The notes: generated by a model from the letters alone, not told the origin. Shown: positions 51,966 to 61,278, counted from the stretch's first letter. The stretch: 64,000 nucleotides of DNA from Streptomyces antibioticus (GCF_002019855.1 NZ_CM007717.1:372001-436000); one strand, 5' to 3'. Numbers and translations are program-made.

Positions 51966-52738
51966 CAGTGGTGGTTCCCTTCGAGGTGGACGGGGTTGGA
52001 CAGCACGCCGATACCGCTGATCTCGACCTCCACGGTGTCGCCCGGCTCCAGTTGGCAGACGGACTCGGCGCCCATCCACAGCACGTCGCCCGGCTGGAGG
52101 GTGATGTGCCGGGTGATCTCGACGATGAAGTCGAAGGGGTCGAAGACCATGTCACCGGTCGGGAACGCGGCACGGACCTCGCCGTTGACGCGCAGGGTGG
52201 TGGTCTGGGCCAGGGCGTCGACGTCGGTCTCGATCCAGGGGCCCATGGGCTTGAAGGTGTCGCTGTTCTTGCTGCGCCAGAACGTGCGGTCCTCGTGCTG
52301 CCAGGTGCGGGCGCTGATGTCGTTGCCGATGGTCCACCCGAAGATGCCCTCGCGTGCCTCGTCGCGGGTGGCGTGGCGCAGGGTGCGGCCGATGACGGCG
52401 ACGAGTTCGGGTTCGGCCTCGAACCGGCCCTCGACCCCGGCGGGCTTGACGATCGGCGAACCGTGCCCGGTGAGCGCGTTGTTGGCGCGGTAGCCCACCT
52501 CGGGCCGCTGAGGGAACGGGGCGCCGGCGTGCTTGATGTGCCGGGGGTAGTTCATGCCGACGGCGTAGAACACGGGCGGGACGACGGGCGGCAGCCAGTG
52601 GGCCTCCGCGCGGGGCACCGAGCCGATGACGTCGACGGGGTGCTGTTCCAGGGGGGAGCCGGACAGCAGCTCGATCTCCTCCTCCCCCACCGTGCCCCAT
52701 ACGGCCCGCCCGGCGACGGATATCCGCGTGTACCTCAT
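51965..52738 (-). CDS. Fumarylacetoacetate hydrolase-family protein
   Basis: A 257-residue FAH-family enzyme. The metal site is complete: ExE in FEAEPELVAVIGR and Asp in GWTIGNDISARTWQ, with NYPRHIKHAG and KNSDTFKPMGPWI as substrate loops. Relatives include HpaG-type 2-hydroxyhepta-2,4-dienedioate isomerases and oxaloacetate or acylpyruvate hydrolases. It would act after ring cleavage. Its ATG overlaps the aldehyde dehydrogenase stop (ATGA), and its TGA overlaps the VOC start, forming a tightly coupled series. Confidence 0.86.
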   Translation of the reverse strand: MRYTRISVAGRAVWGTVGEEEIELLSGSPLEQHPVDVIGSVPRAEAHWLPPVVPPVFYAVGMNYPRHIKHAGAPFPQRPEVGYRANNALTGHGSPIVKPAGVEGRFEAEPELVAVIGRTLRHATRDEAREGIFGWTIGNDISARTWQHEDRTFWRSKNSDTFKPMGPWIETDVDALAQTTTLRVNGEVRAAFPTGDMVFDPFDFIVEITRHITLQPGDVLWMGAESVCQLEPGDTVEVEISGIGVLSNPVHLEGNHH

Positions 52739-54183
52739 GGCGCCAGCAGGTGGGAGACGCGCTTGGTGACCAGGTAGGCGTCCAGCGCCTCGGGCCCGCC
52801 CTCGCGGCCGTAGCCGCTGTCCTTGACGCCGCCGGAGGGCGCCTCGTGGACGGAGCCGCCGCAGTGGTTGAGGGACAGGATCCCGGCCTCGAGTTCCGCC
52901 GACAGCTTCTCGGCCGTCGCGGCCGAGCCGGTGAAGCCGTAGGCGGCGAGGCCGTACGGCAGGGCGTTGGCGACGGCGAGCGCCTCGTCGAGGTCGGTGA
53001 AGGGCACGATCGGCGCGATCGGCCCGAACGGCTCCTCGCTCATCAGCTCGGCGTGCTCGGGTACGTCGGTGAGGACGGTCGGCGCGAAGAAGTACCCGGG
53101 GCGGTCGAGCCGTTCGCCGCCGGTGAGGGTCTTCGCGCCCTGGGCGACGGCGTCGGCGGTGAGCCGTTCCAGGGCCGCGAGCCGACGGGCGTTGGCGAGC
53201 GGGCCCATGGTGGTGCCGGGTTCCAGACCGTCGCCCACGACGACCGCCTCGGCGGCCCGGACGAACGTGTCGGTGAACTCCTCGACCAGGCTCTCGTGGA
53301 CCAGGAACCGGCTCGGCGAGGTGCAGACCTGGCCGGCGTTGGCGAACTTCGCCCGCGCGGCGCTGCGGGCGGCCCGCACGGGGTCGGCGTCCGCGCAGAC
53401 GATCACCGGGGCGTGGCCGCCGAGTTCCATCAGGGACGGCTTCATGACCTCGCCGGCCCGTGCGGCGAGCAGCTTGCCGACCGGCACGGAGCCGGTGAAG
53501 GCGACCAGCCGGGTCACCGGCGAGGCGATCAGATGCTCGGAGACTTCGGCGGGCTCGCCGAAGACGAGGTTGAGGACTCCGGGCGGCAGACCCGCATCGG
53601 CGTAGCAGCGGACCAGCTCGGCCGCCGTGGCCGGGGTCTCCTCGGATGCCTTGATGACCAAGGAGCAGCCGGCCGACAGGGCGGACGAGATCTTGCGGTT
53701 GGGGCCGCCCACCGGGAAGTTCCACGGGACGAACGCGGCGACGGGGCCGATGGGCTCCCGCCGCACCGTCAGGACGGTGCCGGGCTCCGAGGGGATGATG
53801 CGGCCGTACGCGCGGCGGGCGTCGTCGGCGTGCCAGCGCAGGGTCTCGGCGGTGCGGCACGCCTCACCGACCGACTCCGCGAGCGGCTTGCCCTGCTCCC
53901 GGGTCATGACACGGCCGATCGCGGGGGCGCGCTCGGCGATCAGGTCGGCGGCGCGGTACAGGATGCGGGTGCGCTCGGTGACGGGGGTGCCGCGCCAGAT
54001 CCGGAAGCCCTCGACGGCGGCGTCGAGCGCACGGTCCAGGTCGGCGGTGGTGGCCAGGGGGACGTCACCGATCACCTCCTCGGTGGCCGGGTCGACGACG
54101 GGGGCGGTACGTCCGGTGCCGCCCTGGCACCACTCGCCCGCGATGTACATGCGGACGGCGGGATGGCCGTGCTCGGTGGTCAT
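52735..54183 (-). CDS. Aldehyde dehydrogenase (semialdehyde type)
   Basis: A 482-residue aldehyde dehydrogenase with PWNFPVGGPNRKI, FTGSVPVGKLLA, MELGGHAPVIVCADAD (Glu base) and ANAGQVCTSPSRFL (catalytic Cys). It belongs with succinate-semialdehyde and hydroxymuconic-semialdehyde enzymes. It is probably the oxidative branch after extradiol cleavage. The gene lies 46 bp after the dioxygenase gene and overlaps the FAH gene. Confidence 0.88.
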   Translation of the reverse strand: MTTEHGHPAVRMYIAGEWCQGGTGRTAPVVDPATEEVIGDVPLATTADLDRALDAAVEGFRIWRGTPVTERTRILYRAADLIAERAPAIGRVMTREQGKPLAESVGEACRTAETLRWHADDARRAYGRIIPSEPGTVLTVRREPIGPVAAFVPWNFPVGGPNRKISSALSAGCSLVIKASEETPATAAELVRCYADAGLPPGVLNLVFGEPAEVSEHLIASPVTRLVAFTGSVPVGKLLAARAGEVMKPSLMELGGHAPVIVCADADPVRAARSAARAKFANAGQVCTSPSRFLVHESLVEEFTDTFVRAAEAVVVGDGLEPGTTMGPLANARRLAALERLTADAVAQGAKTLTGGERLDRPGYFFAPTVLTDVPEHAELMSEEPFGPIAPIVPFTDLDEALAVANALPYGLAAYGFTGSAATAEKLSAELEAGILSLNHCGGSVHEAPSGGVKDSGYGREGGPEALDAYLVTKRVSHLLAP

Positions 54184-54229
54184 GGGTGGGTGCCCTCTCA
54201 GGCTGGGGAGTCGATGAGGCCGCAACAGC

Positions 54230-55150
54230 TCAGGAGGCGGTCGTGGCCTCCTGGTCTCGGTTGGTGCGCAGCGCCCAGATGTGGTGCGGCGGGGTCGTCT
54301 CGTGGACCCGGGTCTCGTAGGAGTCGTCCACGCGGTCCATGTCGGCGGCATACTCGACGCGGCCTCCGCAGGGGGCGTGCAGGAAGCGGAAGACATTGGA
54401 GCCGACGGTGTGCCGGCCGAGCCTGCGGGCCTCCCGCCAGCCCTTCTCGATCATGTGGTTGCCGCCCTCGATCACATCGTCGAAGCCGGGCACCTCGTAG
54501 GCGATGTGGTTGACGCCGACCCGGTCGGGGCGGTGGCAGAGCAGCAGGGTGTGCTGGTCGTCGTCGCCGGGGGCCTGCATGAACACCCCCATCGGCTCGA
54601 CCACGTCGGTGGGGCGGAAGCCGAGGACGTCGGTGTAGAAGGCGACGGCCTCCTCCTTGCCGGCCTGGGCGATGTTCAGGGCGACATGGCACATGCGCAG
54701 CGGGTACGCGCGGGTGAGCGGCTCCAGTGCGGTGTTCCAGCGGCGGACGCTGCCCGGGGCGTTGACGGGGCGGGGCGCGACGGCCGTCTCCCGGGGCCGG
54801 GCGAGGGTGAGGCCGACGCCGAAGCCGCTGCGGTCGACGGTGTGGAAGACGCCGTCGGCGCTCTCGCGCACCGTGCCGTACCGGCCTGCGGCCGCGACCA
54901 GGCGCTCCAGCTCCGCGGGCGTGTCGACGCCCCAGACGATCTCGCGCAGGGTCGGACCGTCCTCGACGGGCGGCGGGAGCAGCGGGCCGGGCTCGGTGTC
55001 GAGGTGCAGGGTCTGCCCGGCGAGCGTCTCGAACATGGCGTGCTCATCGGTCCGTTCCACCAGGAACAGCCCGAAGTCGTCGAAGAACCGGACGCATGTG
55101 TCGAGTTCGGCGATGCCGTAGGTGGCCGATTCGATTCTCTGGATTCCCAT
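54230..55150 (-). CDS. Extradiol ring-cleavage dioxygenase (two-domain VOC)
   Basis: A 306-residue type I extradiol dioxygenase with two VOC domains. The catalytic domain carries the iron ligands His155 (MCHVALNI), His215 (VNHIAYEV) and Glu267 (GGRVEYAAD). The N-terminal domain (1-130) is structural. It cleaves a catechol meta to the hydroxyls; the ring substrate is unknown. It opens the catabolic operon, immediately after the LysR gene, with the pathway palindrome 78 bp upstream. Confidence 0.86.
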   Translation of the reverse strand: MGIQRIESATYGIAELDTCVRFFDDFGLFLVERTDEHAMFETLAGQTLHLDTEPGPLLPPPVEDGPTLREIVWGVDTPAELERLVAAAGRYGTVRESADGVFHTVDRSGFGVGLTLARPRETAVAPRPVNAPGSVRRWNTALEPLTRAYPLRMCHVALNIAQAGKEEAVAFYTDVLGFRPTDVVEPMGVFMQAPGDDDQHTLLLCHRPDRVGVNHIAYEVPGFDDVIEGGNHMIEKGWREARRLGRHTVGSNVFRFLHAPCGGRVEYAADMDRVDDSYETRVHETTPPHHIWALRTNRDQEATTAS

Positions 55151-55228
55151 GGATTCCTCGTTTCCGGGTCGCCTGGTGAGCGTAGATTTTCGGGTGCGAG
55201 GGCCTCAATGGCCCGAGGTCCACGGAGT

Positions 55229-55247
55229 GCGCAATCGTTTCTTGCGC
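55229..55247. promoter_or_regulatory. Palindrome GCGCAA-N7-TTGCGC upstream of the dioxygenase operon
   Basis: GCGCAA (55229-55234) and TTGCGC (55242-55247) form a perfect inverted repeat with a 7-bp spacer, 78 bp before the dioxygenase ATG and just after the LysR gene. It is the same as the palindrome at 45967-45985. Confidence 0.6.
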
Positions 55248-55260
55248 CATCGTGCTGCGA

Positions 55261-56172
55261 TTACGGGCGCATGGCGGAAAACGGATTCCGGGAGAACCAG
55301 TCGGCGAGAAAGTCGAGGAACACGCTGATCTTGCGCGGGGTGTCGTGGCCGGGACCGTAGATCGCGTACAGCGGGCGGTCGGGCACCTCCAGCTCCGGCA
55401 GCAGCACTTGGAGTGCGCCGGAGAGGAGGTGGTCGTGGGCCGGACGCTGTGGCAGCAGGGCGAGTCCCCGGCCCAGGACGGCCGCCTTCTGCAGGGCGAT
55501 GTAGGAGTTCGACGAGAAGGCGATGGTGCGGATCTTGTGCAGGGTGCTGGCGTGCCCGCGGCCGATGCGCCAGACCGGGTCGTTGACGTGGACCAGACAG
55601 TCGTGGTGCGCGATGTCGTTCGGGTGCTCGAGGGCACCGTTGCGCTCGATGTAGTCCCGCGAGGCGCACAGGACGAAGGGCAGCGAGGAAATCTTCTTCA
55701 GCCGGACGCTGGAGTCACGCAGATCGCGGGTGTGGAAGGCGATGTCGAAGCCGCTGTCCAGAAAGTCGTAGGTGCGGTCCGACATGCCCCCCAGTTCGAA
55801 GCGGACGTTGATTTTCGGGTGGGCTGCGGAGAACGCGGCGATGGCGTCACCGAGATCGAGGCTGCCGATCCATTTCGGGCAGATGACGCTGAGGGTGCCC
55901 TCGGCGCGGTCGTGAAGGTGCGCGATGCCGACGTCCTCTGCCTCGATCTCGTCCAGGATGCGGGCGGCGAACGTCGCATACCGCTGGCCCGGCTCGGTCA
56001 GACTGACCGAGCGGGCCGTACGGTTGACCAGCCGGACACCCACCTGCCGTTCCAGTTCGGCGACGTGCCGTGACACCAGCGAGCCGGAGGAGCCCAGCCT
56101 CTTTGCCGCCCCACTGAAGCTGCCGACCTGTGCGACAGTGACGAAGCTGTGCATGAGAAGCAAGCGATCCAT
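55261..56172 (-). CDS. LysR-family transcriptional regulator
   Basis: A 303-residue LysR protein. The N-terminal helix-turn-helix (1-60) reads HSFVTVAQVGSFSGAAKRLG, SSGSLVSRHVAELERQVGV, RLVNRTARSVSLTE, and the effector-binding domain follows from residue 90 (LSVICPKWIGSLDLGDAIAA). The sequence resembles the CrgA/AaeR-type subgroup. It sits between the importer and the dioxygenase operon and probably controls both in response to a pathway compound. Confidence 0.88.
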   Translation of the reverse strand: MDRLLLMHSFVTVAQVGSFSGAAKRLGSSGSLVSRHVAELERQVGVRLVNRTARSVSLTEPGQRYATFAARILDEIEAEDVGIAHLHDRAEGTLSVICPKWIGSLDLGDAIAAFSAAHPKINVRFELGGMSDRTYDFLDSGFDIAFHTRDLRDSSVRLKKISSLPFVLCASRDYIERNGALEHPNDIAHHDCLVHVNDPVWRIGRGHASTLHKIRTIAFSSNSYIALQKAAVLGRGLALLPQRPAHDHLLSGALQVLLPELEVPDRPLYAIYGPGHDTPRKISVFLDFLADWFSRNPFSAMRP

Positions 56173-56289
56173 GATCCCTCCGGGGGCTCCCCGACTCTCG
56201 ACGGCTCCGGGCCGCGTGCGCAGCGCGCGAAACGGCTCGGAGATGGTGGTGTACGAATTGGCGTACGGACCGATGTCCGGCGGCGTCCC

Positions 56290-57252
56290 CTACTTCGGGC
56301 AGTACTGGGGGGCTTCGCTCACGTTGTCCTTGGTGACCAGGACAAGAGGAATGTTGGCGATCTTCTCAACGCCTTGCTTCTTGTCGAGAAGGCCGATCGT
56401 GTTCCGCACCGCGGTCTGGCCGATCTGCATCGCCGAGTTGGCGACGGTCGCGGACAGTTGGCCGCTCTTGACCGCGGCGAGGCCGTCCTCGGTGCCGTTG
56501 GTGGTGACGATCTTGACGTCCTTGGCACCGGCCGCGTCGAACGCCTTGCGGACCGCGAAGGCCATCTCCTCGTTGGCCACGAAGGCGTAGTCCAGATCGG
56601 GCTGGGCCTGGATCATGTTCTCGGCGACGTCCTGCGCCTTGGCCGGGTTGAACATGCCGGGCTGGTTGGCGACGACCTTCGCGTTCGCCGGCAGAGCGGC
56701 CTGGAAACCACCGACCAGCAGGTCCGACGCGGCACCGGGGGCACCGGCGACGATCCCGACCTTCACGTCCTTGCCCGCGGCGTCCTTCTCGATCCAGCCC
56801 GCGTCCAGCTCGCCCACCTTCTTGAGGTCGACCTTGGCCACGCCCAGCACGTTCGACATGTCCGAGGTGGCGACGGAGGTGAGGAAGATCGGGATGCCGG
56901 CACTCCTGGCCTTGGCTATGTCACCCTCCAGGGCGTCGACGTTGACGGTCTGGACGATCAGGGCGTCGACGTTCCGGGAAATCATGTCCTCGATGTTGGA
57001 CAGCTCGGTACCGGCGTCCTGCTTGGAGTTGGCGGTGTAGACGGTCGCCTTCTCCTCCTTGCCCGTCTGCTCGACGGCCTTGAGCAGACACTGGTGGAAG
57101 TGGGTGTTGGCTCCGTTGACGAATCCCAGCGTGACCGAGCCGTCGGAGGCTCCCGAGTCCCCGTTCGACGTGCCGCAGCCGGAGAGCACCAGGGAGGCAG
57201 TGCCGATGAACGAGGCCGCAATGGCGCGGCGTGAGCGTCTGGTGAACATCAT
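56290..57252 (-). CDS. RbsB-type ABC transporter binding lipoprotein
   Basis: A 320-residue lipoprotein (lipobox SLVLSGC) of the ribose/sugar-binding family: TLGFVNGANTHFHQCLLKAV, SNIEDMISRNVDALIVQTVN, GIVAGAPGAASDLLVGGFQA and NQPGMFNPAKAQDVAENM. A Cys in FHQC and another in QYCPK are shared with the protein at 40871. ATG 57252 has AGGAAAGG in front; a second ATG follows directly. Genes for permease and ATPase lie just upstream in the same direction, giving a complete importer. The ligand could be an aromatic or glycosidic substrate rather than a simple sugar. Confidence 0.87.
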   Translation of the reverse strand: MMFTRRSRRAIAASFIGTASLVLSGCGTSNGDSGASDGSVTLGFVNGANTHFHQCLLKAVEQTGKEEKATVYTANSKQDAGTELSNIEDMISRNVDALIVQTVNVDALEGDIAKARSAGIPIFLTSVATSDMSNVLGVAKVDLKKVGELDAGWIEKDAAGKDVKVGIVAGAPGAASDLLVGGFQAALPANAKVVANQPGMFNPAKAQDVAENMIQAQPDLDYAFVANEEMAFAVRKAFDAAGAKDVKIVTTNGTEDGLAAVKSGQLSATVANSAMQIGQTAVRNTIGLLDKKQGVEKIANIPLVLVTKDNVSEAPQYCPK

Positions 57253-57344
57253 GGATCGGCCTTTCCTGCATCTTTGAAAGAGAGGTGGTGGACTGTGGGG
57301 GCGCACTGGGGGCTGCGGAGTACGAGGACGCGCGGGTTACGGCG

Positions 57345-58361
57345 CTAATGACCTGGCGTGGACTTGCGCTGGAACTCGTTGATGATCGCCGCGACGAGCA
57401 GCACCCCACCGGTCACGACGAACTGGTAGTAGCTGTTGACCTGGAGCAGGTTCAGCGCGTTGGCGACGACTCCGAGCAGCACCACGCCGAGGACGGTTCC
57501 CACGACGGTGCCGTGGCCGCCGGCGAGGGAGGTGCCGCCGATGACCACCGCGGCGACAGCGGTCAATTGCAGTTGCAGGCCCCCCGTGTTGGGCGCGGCG
57601 GCGCCGAGCCGGGACAGCAGCATCAGCCCGGCGAGTCCGGCGAGGGCACCGGCGAGGGCGTACAGGGCGAGTTTGCGGCCGGAGACATTGATGCCGCTCA
57701 GGCGGGCCACGTGTTCGTTGCCGCCCATGGCGAAGGCGTCCCGGCCGAAGGTGGTGAAGCGCATCGCCAGACCGATCACCGCGAGCACCAGGATCGCCAC
57801 GACGCACAGGTAGGGAATGCCGAACACCTTGTCGTTGCCCAGGGCCCACATGCGCTGGCCGATGGTGATGGACTCCCCGTCGAGGACGAGCAGGGCCACC
57901 CCGTCGAGCAGCATCGCGGAGGCCAGGGTGGCGACGAAGGGCGCGACCCGGGTGTATGTCACCACCAGCCCGTTGACCAGCCCTATCACCGTGGCCAACA
58001 GGAGCGTGACGACCACGGTGACCACGGTGGGCCGACCGTCGTGCAGCAGGGTCGCGCCGACCGAGACGGTGACGGCCGCGTTGCTGCCCATGGAGAAGTC
58101 CATACCGCCCGCCGTCATCAGCAGGGTCAGCCCGCCCGCGATGACGGCGGTCACGCTGATCTGCCGCAGCACGTTCAGCAGGTTCTGCGAGGTGGTGAAG
58201 GAATCGGCCTGCACGGCGGTGAAGACCGCCACCAGCGTGAGGACCACGATCAGGCCGCCGTGCGGCACGTGCAGCAGGGTCTTCGGGGTCAGGCGGGAAG
58301 CGGCTCGGTGCTGGGAGGCGGGCGCGAGATCCGGTCCTGCCGAGGGGGCTTTGAGGCTCAT
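57345..58361 (-). CDS. RbsC-type ABC transporter permease
   Basis: A 338-residue permease with about nine hydrophobic helices. The family motifs are GGMDFSMGSNAAVTVS, the cytoplasmic GGNEHVARLSGINVSGRK and VIGGTSLAGGHGTVVGTVLG. It probably dimerises and couples to the two-domain ATPase. Its ATG overlaps the end of the ATPase gene by 4 bp; 92 bp separate it from the binding-protein gene. Confidence 0.87.
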   Translation of the reverse strand: MSLKAPSAGPDLAPASQHRAASRLTPKTLLHVPHGGLIVVLTLVAVFTAVQADSFTTSQNLLNVLRQISVTAVIAGGLTLLMTAGGMDFSMGSNAAVTVSVGATLLHDGRPTVVTVVVTLLLATVIGLVNGLVVTYTRVAPFVATLASAMLLDGVALLVLDGESITIGQRMWALGNDKVFGIPYLCVVAILVLAVIGLAMRFTTFGRDAFAMGGNEHVARLSGINVSGRKLALYALAGALAGLAGLMLLSRLGAAAPNTGGLQLQLTAVAAVVIGGTSLAGGHGTVVGTVLGVVLLGVVANALNLLQVNSYYQFVVTGGVLLVAAIINEFQRKSTPGH

Positions 58362-59905
58362 CGAGGCTGACCTCCGAGTGTCTTGGCGACGAGCTCGTCG
58401 CGGGTGATGGCGGTGATGTCGTGCTCGGCGACGGTGCGCCCCGCGCTGACCACGACGACCCGGTCCGCCAGGCGCATGACCTCCTCGGCGGACGACGAGG
58501 CGAGCAGTACGGCCACCCCGCGCGAGGCGAGATCGTCGACCAGGGTGTGGATGTCGGCCATGGCCGCGACGTCGACACCGTTGGTGGGGTCTTCCAGGAA
58601 ACAGGCGACCGGATCGGTCTCCAGCCACTTGCCGAGCAGCACCTTCTGCTGGTTGCCGCCGGAGAGCGTGCCCACGGGCGGATTGCCGCTGAGGGCGACC
58701 ACGCCGTAGCTGCTGCGCACCGGGGCGGCACGGCGGGCGAGGGCGGTACGGCGGTGCAGGCGGCGGCGCGCGAAGCGGTCCCCGGCCAGCATCAGGTTCT
58801 CGTCCAGGCTCATCCCCTGGACGAGCCCCAGGGTCCGGCGGTCTCCGGTGACACACCGCAGCCCGCTGGCGAGCGAGGCCGCGACCCTGCCGAGGGGCAC
58901 GGCACGGCCGTCGACGAGCAGCTCACCGGTGTCGGGCCGCTGCCGTCCGGACAGCAGGTCGAACAGCCGCGACTGGGCGTCGCCGGCCGGGCCGAGGACG
59001 GCGACGATCTCGCCCTTGCGCACCTCGACGGTGAAGTCCTGAACGGCTCGCCCGTGGCTCAACCCCCGTACGGTCAGGCCGCTCTCGTGCTTGGCGCCGG
59101 CCCGCTCGGGCCGGTGCGAGACGACATCCCGGCCGACCATGCTGCGAACGAGGGAGGCCCGGTCCATTTCGGCGGCCGGGGCCGTGGTCACCACTCTCCC
59201 GTCGCGCAGCACGGTGAGGCGGTCGGCGACGGCCATGACCTCGTCGATGTAGTGCGAGATGTAGACGACGGCGACACCGTCGTCCCGGAGGGTGCGCACC
59301 AGTGCACGGATCTGATTGGCGTCCTTGGCGCTGAGGCAGGCTGTGGGCTCGTCGAGGATCAGGATCCGTCCGCCTCGGCGAACCTCGCGGGCCACCTCGA
59401 CCATGGTCTGCTCGGCGACGGTGAGGGTGCCGGCGATACGCTCCACGTCGATGGAGATGCCGAGGCCGGACAGCGCTTCGCGCGCTTCGGCCCTGACGGC
59501 CCGCCAGCGCACGGCACCGCCGAGGGTGGGCAGATCACCGAGCATCACGTTCTCGGCGACGGTCAGCCCCATGGCGAGTTCCCGGCGCTGCGGTACGCAG
59601 GCGATGCCGAGCTTGCGGGCCTTGCGGACGGTCAGACCGGAGTGCTCCTGCCCACCGACCTCGATGGTGCCGCCGTCGGCCTGGTGCACTCCGGAGAGGA
59701 TCTGCACAAGGGTCGACTTCCCAGCCCCGTTCATGCCCATCAGCGCATGAATCTCGCCCGGGTACAGGTCGAGGTCGACGCCTTTCAGCGCGGGCGCCCC
59801 GCCGAAACTCTTGGTGGCTCCCCGCACGCGGAGTATCGCGCCGCGGGATGCCGTCGAACCGGCGCCGCTGTCCACGAGGGACCCGGCCGGTGTCCTGGAG
59901 GGCAC
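58358..59905 (-). CDS. RbsA-type tandem-NBD ABC transporter ATPase
   Basis: A 515-residue ATPase with two nucleotide-binding domains. The first (about 25-245) has Walker A GMNGAGKST and Walker B LILDEPTA, with a weak signature TLTVAEQ. The second (260-505) has a strong signature LSGGNQQKVLLGKWL, but its Walker A is degenerate (GPAGDAQSR) and Walker B is CFLEDPTNGVD. This asymmetry is typical of the sugar family, here more extreme than usual. GTG 59905 follows GGGAGGT; a GTG at 59947 is less likely. Confidence 0.86.
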   Translation of the reverse strand: MPSRTPAGSLVDSGAGSTASRGAILRVRGATKSFGGAPALKGVDLDLYPGEIHALMGMNGAGKSTLVQILSGVHQADGGTIEVGGQEHSGLTVRKARKLGIACVPQRRELAMGLTVAENVMLGDLPTLGGAVRWRAVRAEAREALSGLGISIDVERIAGTLTVAEQTMVEVAREVRRGGRILILDEPTACLSAKDANQIRALVRTLRDDGVAVVYISHYIDEVMAVADRLTVLRDGRVVTTAPAAEMDRASLVRSMVGRDVVSHRPERAGAKHESGLTVRGLSHGRAVQDFTVEVRKGEIVAVLGPAGDAQSRLFDLLSGRQRPDTGELLVDGRAVPLGRVAASLASGLRCVTGDRRTLGLVQGMSLDENLMLAGDRFARRRLHRRTALARRAAPVRSSYGVVALSGNPPVGTLSGGNQQKVLLGKWLETDPVACFLEDPTNGVDVAAMADIHTLVDDLASRGVAVLLASSSAEEVMRLADRVVVVSAGRTVAEHDITAITRDELVAKTLGGQPR

Positions 59906-59943
59906 AGCGGTACCTCCCTGCGCGTTCGGGTTCACGAGGGGAC

Positions 59944-60531
59944 TCACGGCCGGTCGACGGCGGGGGCGATCCGCGCGTAGCCGCGGATGTCGGGGAACGG
60001 GGGCTCCTTGTCGGCCTGAAGGTCCACCTGGAAGGCGTTCAGACACATCCCGAGCATGGTGAAGTTGCCGAGCGCGCCGATGGTGTCCACGAGGCCCCGG
60101 GCACCGAAGTGGTGGAGCGCCGCGGCGAACGTGGCGTCCGTGACGAAGTGCTCTTCGAGGAGCTCACGGCAGAAGAGGTAGAACGCCTGGTCGCGCTCGT
60201 CGTCGAAGACCGCCGGCCGCTTTTCGGCGATGGCCTTGACCGCGGCCTCGGGAATCCCGGCCTCGATCGCCTGGTGCACATGGGCGTTCCAGGAGTACTG
60301 CGCGTCCCAGTTGCGGGCGGCCATCAACAGGGTCAGTTCGCGCAGGTGCTGGGGAAGGGAGCAGTCGAAGCGGGCGAAGGCACCGAGTGACTCGGCACGT
60401 TCGCACATCTCCGGGCTGTGCAGCCAGGCCCGGAAGGGACCGCGGACCGCGCCGCGGCGGCCGGCGATACGGGCCGCCAGTTCCCGCTGCCGCGGGTCCA
60501 TTTCCTCTTCGGTGAGTACGGGGAGCCTCAT
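59944..60531 (-). CDS. Carboxymuconolactone decarboxylase-family protein
   Basis: A 195-residue CMD-like protein (RELTLLMAARNWDAQYSWNA, HVHQAIEAGIPEAAVKAIAE). The CxxC of AhpD peroxidases is absent, so it is closer to true decarboxylase-like proteins of ring-fission pathways. ATG 60531 is chosen because the family starts near LPVLTEEEM; a GTG at 60573 would add 14 residues. It leads the minus-strand importer operon and is divergent from the cupin gene. Confidence 0.8.
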   Translation of the reverse strand: MRLPVLTEEEMDPRQRELAARIAGRRGAVRGPFRAWLHSPEMCERAESLGAFARFDCSLPQHLRELTLLMAARNWDAQYSWNAHVHQAIEAGIPEAAVKAIAEKRPAVFDDERDQAFYLFCRELLEEHFVTDATFAAALHHFGARGLVDTIGALGNFTMLGMCLNAFQVDLQADKEPPFPDIRGYARIAPAVDRP

Positions 60532-60629
60532 CTGGCCGATACCTGCCTTTTCTTTCGGGCATGAGTCCGCCACGTGTACGAGCCGGGGCGGTGACAGGTG
60601 ACGGTACAGCCGGGACGGGCAAGCTCACC

Positions 60630-60646
60630 CCTTGCGGAGTGCAAGG
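60630..60646. promoter_or_regulatory. Inverted repeat CCTTGC-N5-GCAAGG between CMD and cupin genes
   Basis: The repeat lies in the 202-bp divergent region and contains TTGCGGAGTGCAA, a T-N11-A motif typical of LysR binding sites. It shares TTGC/GCAA arms with the pathway palindromes but with opposite polarity. Confidence 0.45.
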
Positions 60647-60733
60647 TAAACCTGCACGCCAGTGGAGACCGCTTCACGTCGTCGCGACCTAACGTCGGTC
60701 AGCGCACATCGTGTAGAGGGAGAGGAACCCCGG

Positions 60734-61138
60734 ATGACCACGATCATCAAGGCCGCGTCCGTGCCCCTGCTGGACCGGGGCGGTTCCGTGGTGACGACGC
60801 CGCTGATCACCACCGTGTCGGCGGGCGGGGAGAACCGCATCACCAGCGGAATGAGCGTCTACCCGGTCGGTTCGGGAGCCCCGCTGCACTCGCACAACTG
60901 CGACGAGCACGTGACGGTCCTCGACGGCGAGGCGGAGGTGTGGGTCGACGGCGAAGTGACCAAGCTGGAGCGGTTCGACACCACCTACATCCCCTCACCC
61001 ATCCCCCATCTGTTCCGCAATGTGGGCGACCGACCGCTTCGCATCCTGTGGGTGTACTCCTCCGGACATGTGACACGCACGTTCACCGAGACCGGGCGAA
61101 CGGTGGAGCACCTGTCGGCGGAGGACCAGATGGGCTGA
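60734..61138 (+). CDS. Cupin-domain protein
   Basis: A 134-residue single cupin. Metal ligands in motif 1 read [16 protein letters not shown] (HxH with a later Glu) and in motif 2 IPHLFRN. It could be a dioxygenase, isomerase or small-molecule-binding protein. The ATG at 60734 follows GAGGGAGAGG. It is divergent from the CMD/importer operon and shares its control region, so it belongs to the pathway. Confidence 0.83.
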   Translation: MTTIIKAASVPLLDRGGSVVTTPLITTVSAGGENRITSGMSVYPVGSGAPLHSHNCDEHVTVLDGEAEVWVDGEVTKLERFDTTYIPSPIPHLFRNVGDRPLRILWVYSSGHVTRTFTETGRTVEHLSAEDQMG

Positions 61139-61158
61139 ACCGGACGCCCCGTGGAAAC

Positions 61159-61242
61159 GTGCGAAAGGCCGCCGATCTCGACTTCGTCGTCATCGTCGAC
61201 AGGAACGGGATCGGTCTGACACAGCCGGATCCGGGCCTGATC
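61159..61242 (+). pseudogene. Fragment of a DcuS/CitA-type sensor kinase
   Basis: A plus-strand frame reads VRKAADLDFVVIVDRNGIGL followed by TQPDP, close to the periplasmic PAS-like domain of citrate/C4-dicarboxylate sensor kinases (FVVVxDRxGIRxTHPxP). Nothing further of a kinase follows. It is a 25-30 codon scar between the cupin and LacI genes. Confidence 0.4.
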
Positions 61243-61256
61243 GTGCGGGCGGCGAC

Positions 61257-61278
61257 GTTGCCGCCCACCGTCGGCAAC
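61257..61278. promoter_or_regulatory. Inverted repeat GTTGCCG-N8-CGGCAAC upstream of lacI-type gene
   Basis: A perfect 7-bp inverted repeat with an 8-bp spacer lies 108 bp before the LacI-family start. It is a candidate autoregulatory operator. Confidence 0.45.
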
